From: Streptomyces chromofuscus
Lineage (GTDB): Bacteria > Actinomycetota > Actinomycetes > Streptomycetales > Streptomycetaceae
Direction of reading: 5' to 3'
DNA length: 64,000 nucleotides
NCBI RefSeq assembly: GCF_015160875.1
Contig: NZ_CP063374.1
Coordinates: forward strand, 1,426,001-1,490,000
Shown: positions 22,342-31,905 of the stretch, piece after piece
Layout of the letters: the number at the start of each line of letters is the position of its first letter
Position numbering within the stretch: the stretch's first letter is position 1
Notes under the pieces: model-generated
Databases searched by the model: none
Told to the model about the DNA's origin: nothing
What the model saw: the letters and a program-made list of their open reading frames with translations, nothing else
Made by a program: the position numbers and the translations under genes

Positions 22342-22779
22342 TCAGTCCTCGGCGGTGCGTCGCAGCGAGGGCTTGAGGTCCTTCAGCCGGCCGAGCAGCC
22401 CGTTGACGAACGAGGGCGACTCGTCCGTCGAGAACTCCTTCGCCAGCTGCACCATCTCGTCCAGCACGACGGCGTCCGGGGTCTCGTCGACCCAGATCAG
22501 CTCGTACGCGCCGAGCCGCAGGATGTTGCGGTCGACGACCGGCATCCGGTCCAGCGTCCAGCCGACCGAGTACTGGGCGATCAGCTCGTCGATGCGCGTC
22601 GCGTGTTCCGCGTAGCCCTCGACCAGCTGCATCGTGTACTCGCTCACCGGCGGCTGCCGGGTGTCGGTCCGCGAGTGCCGGATCCAGTCCGCGAGGACCG
22701 TCAGGACGTCGGCGTCGCGCTGGTCGCCCTCGAAGAGGATCTGGAAGGCGCGCTTGCGGGCCGTGTTGCGGGCAGCCAC
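22342..22779 (-). CDS. nusB: Transcription antitermination factor NusB
   Basis: The 145-residue all-helical protein forms the NusB-S10 complex at boxA sites and supports rRNA transcription antitermination. Recognisable segments are ARKRAFQILFEGDQRD at the start, WTLDRMPVVDRNILRLGAYELIW (about 73-95), and the C-terminal DEMVQLAKEFSTDESPSFVNGLLGRL. The length is standard. It begins 2 bp after the efp stop codon, so efp-nusB is one unit; this pairing is common in bacteria. Confidence 0.95.
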   Translation of the reverse strand: MAARNTARKRAFQILFEGDQRDADVLTVLADWIRHSRTDTRQPPVSEYTMQLVEGYAEHATRIDELIAQYSVGWTLDRMPVVDRNILRLGAYELIWVDETPDAVVLDEMVQLAKEFSTDESPSFVNGLLGRLKDLKPSLRRTAED

Positions 22780-22781
22780 GG

Positions 22782-23348
22782 TTAGCTGTTCACCCGGCCG
22801 AGGTAGTCGCTGGTGCGGGTGTCGACCTTGATCTTCTCACCGGTGGTGATGAAGAGCGGGACCTGGATCTGGTGACCGGTCTCGAGGGTGGCGGGCTTGG
22901 TGCCGCCGGTGGAGCGGTCGCCCTGGACGCCGGGCTCGGTCTCGGCGATGGTCAGCTCGACCGCGGCCGGGAGCTCGACGAAGAGCACCTCGCCCTCGTG
23001 CTGCGCGACGGTGGCCTCGAAGCCCTCGATGAGGAAGTTGGCGGCGTCACCGACGACCTTGCGCTCGATGTGCAGCTGGTCGTAGGTCTCCATGTCCATG
23101 AAGACGAAGTAGTCGCCGTCCATGTAGGAGAACTGCATGTCGCGCTTGTCGACGGTGGCCGTCTCGACCTTCACGCCGGCGTTGAAGGTCTTGTCGACGA
23201 CCTTGCCCGAGAGGACGTTCTTGAGCTTGGTGCGCACGAAGGCCGGGCCCTTGCCGGGCTTGACGTGCTGGAACTCGACGACGGACCAGAGCTGGCCGCC
23301 GTCGAGCTTGAGCACCATGCCGTTCTTGAGGTCGTTCGTGGAAGCCAC
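22782..23348 (-). CDS. efp: Translation elongation factor P
   Basis: The 188-residue factor relieves ribosome stalling at polyproline. All three beta-barrel domains are present: the KOW-like domain (1-65), the OB domain (66-128) and the C-terminal domain with [30 protein letters not shown]. The tip of domain I reads KPGKGPA with Lys33 at the tRNA-contacting position, the PGKGP loop described as working without lysine modification in actinobacteria; no modification gene (epmA/epmB, ymfI, earP) is near. ATG 23348 gives the normal [11 protein letters not shown] start. Confidence 0.96.
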   Translation of the reverse strand: MASTNDLKNGMVLKLDGGQLWSVVEFQHVKPGKGPAFVRTKLKNVLSGKVVDKTFNAGVKVETATVDKRDMQFSYMDGDYFVFMDMETYDQLHIERKVVGDAANFLIEGFEATVAQHEGEVLFVELPAAVELTIAETEPGVQGDRSTGGTKPATLETGHQIQVPLFITTGEKIKVDTRTSDYLGRVNS

Positions 23349-23409
23349 GGTTGCTTCAATCTCCTGGACTTACGTGGACGACCCCGGGGCAGGCGCGACA
23401 GCTCTGAGG

Positions 23410-24516
23410 CTAGAGCGCGAGCAGCTCCTTGGTCGTGATGGTGAGTAGCTCGGGTCCGCCGTCCGCCTCGGGGCGTACGACGAGCGTGTCATCGATCCGG
23501 ACACCGCCCCGGCCCGGGAGGTGGACCCCCGGTTCGACGGTGACCGGCACGCAAGCGTCCAGTTTACCCATGGCCGTGGGGGCAAGCTGAGGGTCCTCGT
23601 CGATTTCGAGCCCCACGCCGTGGCCGATGAGCGCCGGGAGGCCCTCGCCGTACCCGGCGGAGTCCAGCACCTGGCGTGCGGCACGGTCCACGTCGCGGTA
23701 GGCGGCGCCGGGTGCGAGCATCTCGCGGCCGGCCCGCTGGGCGGCGAAGACCAGGTCGTAGAGCTCGATCTGCCAGTCCGCCGGGGAGGTGCCGATGACG
23801 AAGGTGCGGCCGATCTCGCAGCGGTAGCCGCGGTAGGTGGCGCCCAGGCAGACGGAGAGGAAGTCGCCCTCCTCGACGCGGCGGTCGGTGGGGCGGTGAC
23901 CTCGTCTGCCGGAGTTCGCGCCGGTGGCGACCGAGGTGGGGAAGGCGGGCCCGTCGGCGCCGTGGTCGACCAGGCGGCGTTCCAGCTCCAGGGCGAGGTG
24001 GCGTTCGGTGCGGCCCACGAGGATGGACTCCAGGAGCTCACCGAGGGCCTGGTCGGCGATCTCGGCGCCGATGCGCAGGCAGGAGATCTCCTCCTCGTCC
24101 TTGACGACCCTGAGCTGTTCGACCGCGTTGCCGAGGTCGGCGAGGCGCAGGCCGGGGGCGACCGAGCCGATCGCTCTGTGGCGGGCGACGGTGAGGTGGT
24201 GTTCCTCGACGGCGAGGGAGTCCGCCCCCTGGGCCGTGGCGAGGTCGGCGGCGGCGACGGCGGGGTCGCCGCCGGCCGCGGGGAGGACGTGCAGACGCAG
24301 GGCCTCGTCGGGACGGCCCTCGGTGGGGCGGTCGTCCGGCGGGCCGGAGCAGACCAGCAGGTCTTCGCGCTTGCCCAGCAGCAGAACGGCGCCGGGGGGC
24401 GCCGAGCCCGCGAGGTAGCGCACGTTGGCGGGCCGGGAGACCAGCGCCGCCGCGCTGCCGCCCGCGTTGCAGCGCTCCCGTAGCCGGGTTCGGCGTGTCG
24501 CGTACACCTCTGACAT
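23410..24516 (-). CDS. M24B (aminopeptidase P/prolidase-like) protein with altered metal-binding residues
   Basis: The 368-residue protein has an N-terminal creatinase-like domain (1-125) and a C-terminal pita-bread domain (about 135-365). The sequence follows M24B peptidases closely (FPTSVATGANSGRRGH, IGHGVGLEIDEDP, VTVEPGVHLPGRGGVRIDDTLVV). However, the five canonical ligands Asp-Asp-His-Glu-Glu read C223, E234, H299, E328 and D342. The first Asp is replaced by Cys (VCLG instead of VDxG), the second by Glu (RCEIGRT instead of SDxTRT) and the last Glu by Asp. The triplet for C223 reads TGC in the DNA. Activity is therefore uncertain: a modified metalloenzyme or a non-catalytic homologue. It lies upstream of efp-nusB, a common neighbour of efp. 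Confidence 0.85.
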   Translation of the reverse strand: MSEVYATRRTRLRERCNAGGSAAALVSRPANVRYLAGSAPPGAVLLLGKREDLLVCSGPPDDRPTEGRPDEALRLHVLPAAGGDPAVAAADLATAQGADSLAVEEHHLTVARHRAIGSVAPGLRLADLGNAVEQLRVVKDEEEISCLRIGAEIADQALGELLESILVGRTERHLALELERRLVDHGADGPAFPTSVATGANSGRRGHRPTDRRVEEGDFLSVCLGATYRGYRCEIGRTFVIGTSPADWQIELYDLVFAAQRAGREMLAPGAAYRDVDRAARQVLDSAGYGEGLPALIGHGVGLEIDEDPQLAPTAMGKLDACVPVTVEPGVHLPGRGGVRIDDTLVVRPEADGGPELLTITTKELLAL

Positions 24517-24640
24517 GTGCCGAGCGTACGAGCTTCGCCGGGTTCGCGCCGGTTGAGGGGGGCTGAGTGGGCGGTGCCCGCTTCATGCGGGTTAGGGGGT
24601 GTCACTCGATGTGGTGTGCCGTCTGCGGGAGTGCGAGGGC

Positions 24641-24672
24641 TTGGCGCGCAGCTCCCCGCGCCCCTTCAGGGG
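24641..24672. repeat. Streptomyces-type GC-rich repeat (GCGCAGCTCCCCGCGCCCCTTCA)
   Basis: TTGGCGCGCAGCTCCCC, then GCGCCCCTTCAGGGG. I recall near-identical segments scattered between genes in many Streptomyces genomes. It can fold (CCCCTTCAGGGG and longer). It lies in the 170-bp gap between the M24-type gene and the P-loop kinase gene, and is possibly used as a terminator. Confidence 0.5.
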
Positions 24673-24686
24673 GGCGGTCCCCTGCG

Positions 24687-25553
24687 TCACCAGGCCGGAG
24701 GGCTTGCTATCGACCTCGCCAGGACCTCGTCCAGGACGCGGGCCGTGCCGGGGACGTCGAGCTGGGAGTTGTCGATGATGGGCAGGCCCGAGCCGTACCA
24801 GCCGGCCATGCGGCCGTGGATGCGGGCCACCTCCTCGTCGGTGAGACGGCGGTTGCCCGAGCGCTCCGCGTTGCGCTCCAGGACGATGTCCAGGCCGGGC
24901 AGGAGGACGACGGGCAGCAGGCCCGGGCCCACGTGGCGTTTCCAGCCGCCGAGGCCCACGACCGGGCGGTCGGGGAAGACGGCGTCGTCGAGGATGCACG
25001 AGATGCCGTTGGCCAGGAAGTTGCGCGCGGCGAACCCGCAGGTGCGGCGGGCCAGGCGGTACTGGGCCTCGGAGTGGTCGTTCCAGCCGGACTGGGGGTC
25101 GGCGAAGCCGGAGCGGACCCATTCGCGGACGTCGTCGAGACTGATGTGGGCCGTGGGAACCCTGCGGTGGTCCGCCCAGTACTTGGCCACGCTGGTCTTG
25201 CCCGCGCCCGCCGGGCCGATGAGCAGCACCGCGAGGGTGGTGGTCGCCGGGTCGGGTGCGGTGGTGGCGGCTGGTGCGGGGGGCATCGGCACCGGGCCGC
25301 CGGGGGGAAGCTGGATGTGGCCCGTGGTGTCCGGGGGCGGCGGGGGCGCCATCGGGGGGTGGTGCGGGGCCGACGGCGGGGCTCCGGTGAAGCCGGGAGG
25401 CGGGGGCACGGGGGCGGAGCCCTGCGGCACGGGCGCGGGTCCCTGGTGGTGCGGACCCGGACCCGGGTGCTGTGCGGCCGGCGACCAGCCGGCGGCCGGT
25501 CCGTGCCCCGGCTGGTGGGGCGGCGGCAGCGGAGACCCCACTGCGTGCTGCAT
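24687..25553 (-). CDS. P-loop kinase-like (AAA_33-type) protein with Pro-rich N-terminus
   Basis: Of 288 residues, 1-105 are strongly Pro/Gly/His/Ala-rich and probably disordered. From 107 a P-loop NTPase domain follows, with Walker A GPAGAGKTS (113-121), the ISLDDVREWVRSG segment typical of zeta-toxin/polynucleotide-kinase-like kinases, a central ILDDAVFPDR, LPGLDIVLERNAERSGNRRLTDEEV (a lid-like Arg-rich region) and C-terminal IIDNSQLDVPGTARVLDEVLA. The substrate is unknown. ATG 25553 has GGAG 9 nt upstream; the frame is open farther upstream. It lies between the efp group and aroB with terminator-like hairpins around it, so it is probably its own unit. It is not a shikimate kinase, since aroK is separate. 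Confidence 0.8.
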   Translation of the reverse strand: MQHAVGSPLPPPHQPGHGPAAGWSPAAQHPGPGPHHQGPAPVPQGSAPVPPPPGFTGAPPSAPHHPPMAPPPPPDTTGHIQLPPGGPVPMPPAPAATTAPDPATTTLAVLLIGPAGAGKTSVAKYWADHRRVPTAHISLDDVREWVRSGFADPQSGWNDHSEAQYRLARRTCGFAARNFLANGISCILDDAVFPDRPVVGLGGWKRHVGPGLLPVVLLPGLDIVLERNAERSGNRRLTDEEVARIHGRMAGWYGSGLPIIDNSQLDVPGTARVLDEVLARSIASPPAW

Positions 25554-25622
25554 CCGGTGCCACTCCGTCTCGTGTTCCTCGGCAGGCAATTGGCGCTGGC
25601 AGCGGGGTGCGAACCCGCCCGC

Positions 25623-25672
25623 TACCGAACGGTACCGTCCCCCGCCGCCGTTTGGTGAACGGCGGGGGACGG
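25623..25672 (-). promoter_or_regulatory. Inverted repeat TACCGAACGGTA plus 13-bp hairpin upstream of the P-loop kinase gene
   Basis: TACCG-AA-CGGTA (25623-25634) overlaps the palindrome ACGGTACCGT (25629-25638). Next to it a 13-bp stem, CCGTCCCCCGCCG (25635-25647) with CGGCGGGGGACGG (25660-25672), holds a 12-nt loop. All of it lies 70-120 bp upstream of the kinase start codon. The small palindromes resemble TetR-type operators; the role is inferred only. Confidence 0.4.
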
Positions 25673-25732
25673 CCCGAAGTGCCCGGCGGGGCAAGGGGAA
25701 ATGGGGCGGAAGGGGTCCCGTGGGACGTTCCG

Positions 25733-25757
25733 GGCCTCGGCCGCCGCGGCCGAGGCC
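25733..25757 (-). terminator. aroB terminator
   Basis: GGCCTCGGCCG (25733-25743) pairs with CGGCCGAGGCC (25747-25757), an 11-bp stem 7 bp past the aroB stop codon. Confidence 0.65.
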
Positions 25758-25764
25758 GACCGGG

Positions 25765-28576
<2,812 letters not shown>

Positions 28577-28824
28577 CGGTGCTCCTCTAAGCTCGCGCCC
28601 GGTACTGCCTCGCGTACGCGCTGCTCGCGCGTCGCGATGGCGCGACCGGGGTGCGCGGCCCTGGCCCGCCACATTCGATCCTCCCACGTCCGGGCCGCCG
28701 GTCAGCCCGCCGGTCCAGCAGGCGGACGCCCGTGCGTCGGGAAGGGGGGCGAAGGCGCGCCCACGCTCCCGCGGGCGAGGAGCGCCGCCGCGGGCCGGCA
28801 CGCCGTCCCGGAGGCCGGCGGTTC

Positions 28825-29664
28825 CTACCGGCCGGCGAGGGCGTGCTCCCCGGCCTTGCGCATCGCGTCCAGCGGCGCGGGCACGCGGCCGGTCACCTGC
28901 TCGACCTGGAGCACCGCCTGGTGGACCAGCAGGTCGAGCCCGCCGACGACGGCCCCGCCGTACGCCGACCAGCGCGCAGCGAGCGTCGTCGGCCACGGGT
29001 CGTACAGCACGTCGAAGAGCGTCGCGGGCCGCTCCGGCACGGCGGCGGCGAGCGCGTCGGTCGTCCCGGCCGGGGTGGTGGCCACGACCAGCGGGTGGTG
29101 CAGCGCCTCGGCGGCGTCCGCCCAGTCGGCGATCCGCACGTCGACCTCCAGCCGCTCGCCCCACTGACGCATCTCGGCGGCCCGGGCCGCGCTGCGCACG
29201 TGGACCACGATTTCGCCGGTGCAGATCCGGGCCAGCGCGGCCAGCGCCGAGGACGCCGTGGCGCCGGCGCCGAGGATGGCGGCCGAGCCGGCCTGCTCGA
29301 TGCCGTGCTCGCGAAGGGCCGCCACCATGCCGGGGATGTCGGTGTTGTCGCCGACGCGGCGGCCGTCGTCGGTGAGGACGACCGTGTTGACCGCCTCGAC
29401 CGAGGCGGCGGTGTCGCTGATCTCGTCCAGCAGCGGGATCACGGCCCGCTTCAGCGGCATGGTCAGCGACAGCCCGGCCCACTCGGGGCCGAGTTGCGCG
29501 AAGAAGCCCGGCAGCCCCTCCTCGTCGACCTCGAAGCGGTCGTACGTCCAGCCCGTCAGCCCCAGCTCCTGGTACGCCGTGCGGTGCAGCACCGGGGACA
29601 GGGAGTGGGCGATGGGCGAGCCGAGCACGGCGGCCCGGCGGGCTTCAGTTGCCCGAGCTTTCAT
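28825..29664 (-). CDS. aroE: Shikimate dehydrogenase
   Basis: The 279-residue NADP-dependent enzyme reduces 3-dehydroshikimate to shikimate. It has the shikimate-binding [13 protein letters not shown] (15-27), the catalytic Lys in LTMPLKRAV, Asp in NTDIPGM, the dinucleotide motif [15 protein letters not shown] (about 129-143), and the [16 protein letters not shown]-terminal helix. The ATG at 29664 lies inside the mltG end (20-nt overlap), so the two are coupled. The next base pairs to aroC (28577-28824) hold no gene and no clear terminator. Confidence 0.94.
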   Translation of the reverse strand: MKARATEARRAAVLGSPIAHSLSPVLHRTAYQELGLTGWTYDRFEVDEEGLPGFFAQLGPEWAGLSLTMPLKRAVIPLLDEISDTAASVEAVNTVVLTDDGRRVGDNTDIPGMVAALREHGIEQAGSAAILGAGATASSALAALARICTGEIVVHVRSAARAAEMRQWGERLEVDVRIADWADAAEALHHPLVVATTPAGTTDALAAAVPERPATLFDVLYDPWPTTLAARWSAYGGAVVGGLDLLVHQAVLQVEQVTGRVPAPLDAMRKAGEHALAGR

Positions 29665-31306
29665 TGAACTTGGCCTTCAGCTCGAGGAATTCGTCGTGCG
29701 TCCGGGCGAACTCGGTCCTGTTGCGGCCGTCGGTCGCCACGAAGTACAGCCAGCCGTCGTCGGTCGGGTTCAGTGTCGCCTTCAGCGCCTCCGCACCGGG
29801 GTTGCCGATCGGTCCCGGCGGTAGGCCCTTCTGGGTGTACGTGTTGTAGGGGTCCTGGTTGCTGTTGATCTCGGATTCGCTGATGTTGATGTTGCTCTCG
29901 CCCTTCAGGTAGTTGAAGGTCGAGTCGAACTGGAGCAGTTGGTAGGTCTCCGTGTTGTCCGGCGAGAGGCGGTTGTAGACCACCTCGGCCATCTTGCGGA
30001 AGTCGTCCTCCGTCTTGCCCTCCGCCTGGACGAGGCTGGCGACCGTGATGACCTGCAGCGGGTTCTCCAGGTCCAGCGCCTTGGCCTTGGCGGCGAGGTC
30101 GTACTGGCCGTACTGCCGGTTGGCCTGCGTGATCATCTCCTTGAGGACCGCCTCGGGCTTCATGCCCTTGGCCGCCGGATAGGTGCCCGGGAAGAGGAAG
30201 CCTTCCAGCGGGTCCTTGATCTCGCTGCCGTTGTTCGCCCAGCTGGGCAGGCCGAGGCTCTTGTACTGCTTCTGGGCGACGTCCTTGGTGGTGCCGGACT
30301 CCAGGCCGAGCTTCTCGTCGATGGCGTTGTAGACGGCCCCGTTGCGCTGCCCCGGGGTGACCATCACGTTGTTCTGGCTCTTCGGGTCGAGCATCATCTC
30401 GACGGCGCTCTTGGCGGACATCTGCTTGTTCAGCAGGTAGGCGCCGGCCTGGATGGACTGCCCGTCGGGGTTCTGCGACTGCGCGGCCACGAACGCGTCG
30501 ACGCTCTTGACGACGCCCGCCGCCTTCAGCCGCCGGCCGATCTCGGCGCCGCCCGCTCCCTTGGGGATCTCGACGGTCACCTGCTCCTTGGTGCCCTCGC
30601 CCGCGTAGTCCGGGGCCGCGCCGAAACGATCCTGGTAGAACTGGTAGCCGAAATAGGTGACGCCGGCCAGACCGCCGCCGAAGACCAGGGCCACGACCAG
30701 GCAGGCGCAGCCGTTGCGGCTGCGCTTGTTCTTGCCGCCCCGGCCCCGCCGTTCGCCGCGTCCGCGCCGGTCCCCCGGCTCGTCGTCGTCATCGTCCCCG
30801 CCCGCGAAGAAGGCGTGCTCGCCCTGGTCGGGGCCGGGGTCCCAGTCGGTCGTGGGCTCCGGCTCGGGGCGCCGGCGGCCGGGCGGCTCGGGCGGCGGAT
30901 AGGCGTCGGGCGTGTTGTAGAAGTCCGGCTGCCCACCGCCGTAGGCGGCCGGCTGCTGGGGATACGGGTCGGTCGGGTCGGCGGGGTACGGCAGGTGCGG
31001 CTGTGCGCCGGTGGGCCAGCCGCCGGTGTCGTACGGCTGCTGGGCGCCGTACTGCTGCCCCTGCCCGGCGTACTGCTGGCCGGGGTGCTGGTACTGCTGC
31101 TGCGCCTGACCGTAGCCGGGGTGCTGGCCGGTGCCCCAGTCGCCGTACTGCGGCTGCTGCGGCTGCTGCGGATAGTGCTGCGGCTGGCCGCCGTAGGGGG
31201 ACTGCTGACCCGTCCGGGCCTGCTGTCCTCCCCATCCGCCGTCCCCGTACAACGGGTCCTCCGGATGCCACGGTTCGGGGCCCGGGCCCCGGCCATACTC
31301 AGTCAT
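29645..31306 (-). CDS. mltG: Endolytic murein transglycosylase MltG (YceG-like) with long Q/Y/P-rich cytoplasmic tail
   Basis: The 553-residue membrane protein cleaves nascent glycan strands to terminate their polymerisation. Residues 1-198 are a predicted cytoplasmic, low-complexity tail (repeated QQYG, PQQP, GQQ; then an acidic GGDDDDDE and a very basic RRGRGERRGRGGKNKRSR). A transmembrane helix spans about 199-221, followed by the extracellular YceG domain (240-550) with a LysM-like subdomain (TVEIPKGAGGAEIGRRL), EGFLFPGTY, and VASLVQAEG with the expected catalytic Glu429, then NRL and GPIGNPG motifs. ATG 31306 is chosen by the Streptomyces-like MTEYGRGPGP start. It lies between ruvX and aroE, an order I recall as usual in actinobacteria. 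Confidence 0.92.
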   Translation of the reverse strand: MTEYGRGPGPEPWHPEDPLYGDGGWGGQQARTGQQSPYGGQPQHYPQQPQQPQYGDWGTGQHPGYGQAQQQYQHPGQQYAGQGQQYGAQQPYDTGGWPTGAQPHLPYPADPTDPYPQQPAAYGGGQPDFYNTPDAYPPPEPPGRRRPEPEPTTDWDPGPDQGEHAFFAGGDDDDDEPGDRRGRGERRGRGGKNKRSRNGCACLVVALVFGGGLAGVTYFGYQFYQDRFGAAPDYAGEGTKEQVTVEIPKGAGGAEIGRRLKAAGVVKSVDAFVAAQSQNPDGQSIQAGAYLLNKQMSAKSAVEMMLDPKSQNNVMVTPGQRNGAVYNAIDEKLGLESGTTKDVAQKQYKSLGLPSWANNGSEIKDPLEGFLFPGTYPAAKGMKPEAVLKEMITQANRQYGQYDLAAKAKALDLENPLQVITVASLVQAEGKTEDDFRKMAEVVYNRLSPDNTETYQLLQFDSTFNYLKGESNINISESEINSNQDPYNTYTQKGLPPGPIGNPGAEALKATLNPTDDGWLYFVATDGRNRTEFARTHDEFLELKAKFNESSGN

Positions 31307-31427
31307 CGATCCCCTAGAGCCGCGAGGCGGCGGTCGCCTGGCTTCGGGCTCGGCTTCCGTCCCGCCTCTTGCTGTGCGGCGGCTGTTCGAATGCCGCCGC
31401 ATCGCGCGGAACGTTACCGTATCGCGA

Positions 31428-31892
31428 TCAGATGACCACTTCGACGCCCTCGCCGGGTGCCTTGCCTGACACCCGTTCGGATTCCAGGGCCTGCTGCAGG
31501 ATGATGACGGCGGCGGCCTGATCGATGACCGCGCGGCCCTTCTTCGACGTCATGCCGGAGGCGCGCAGACTCTGCCCGGCGGTCACCGTCGTCATCCGCT
31601 CGTCGACGAGCCGGACCGGGACCGGCGCGATGCCCCTGGCCAGCTCCTGGACGAACCCGCGCACCTTGGCGGCGGCGGGGCCCTCGCCCCCCTTGAGGGA
31701 GCGAGGGAGACCGACGACGACCTCGATCGGCTCGTACTCCTCGACGAGTTGCCTCAGCCGACGGTGAGCTGCGGGGATGTCCCGCCCGGGGACCGTCTCG
31801 ACGGGGGTGGCGAGGATCCCGTCGGGGTCGCACGACGCGACCCCGATGCGGGCGTCCCCGACGTCGATCGCCAGGCGGCGTCCTCTGCGCAT
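31428..31892 (-). CDS. ruvX: RuvX/YqgF RNase H-fold putative Holliday junction resolvase or 16S pre-rRNA nuclease
   Basis: The 154-residue RNase-H-fold protein has LAIDVGDARIGVASCD (the first acidic strand), VVVGLPRSLKGGEGPAA, VRLVDERMTTVTA with the catalytic Glu, and KKGRAVIDQAAAVIILQ with the third acid. By homology it trims the 16S rRNA 5' end or resolves junctions; mycobacterial RuvX resolves junctions. ATG 31892 has GGTGGAG directly adjacent, with almost no spacing; GTG 31898 two codons upstream, with AAGGG at better distance, is an equally good start. It sits 13 bp after alaS. Confidence 0.92.
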   Translation of the reverse strand: MRRGRRLAIDVGDARIGVASCDPDGILATPVETVPGRDIPAAHRRLRQLVEEYEPIEVVVGLPRSLKGGEGPAAAKVRGFVQELARGIAPVPVRLVDERMTTVTAGQSLRASGMTSKKGRAVIDQAAAVIILQQALESERVSGKAPGEGVEVVI

Positions 31893-31905
31893 CTCCACCA
31901 GACCC

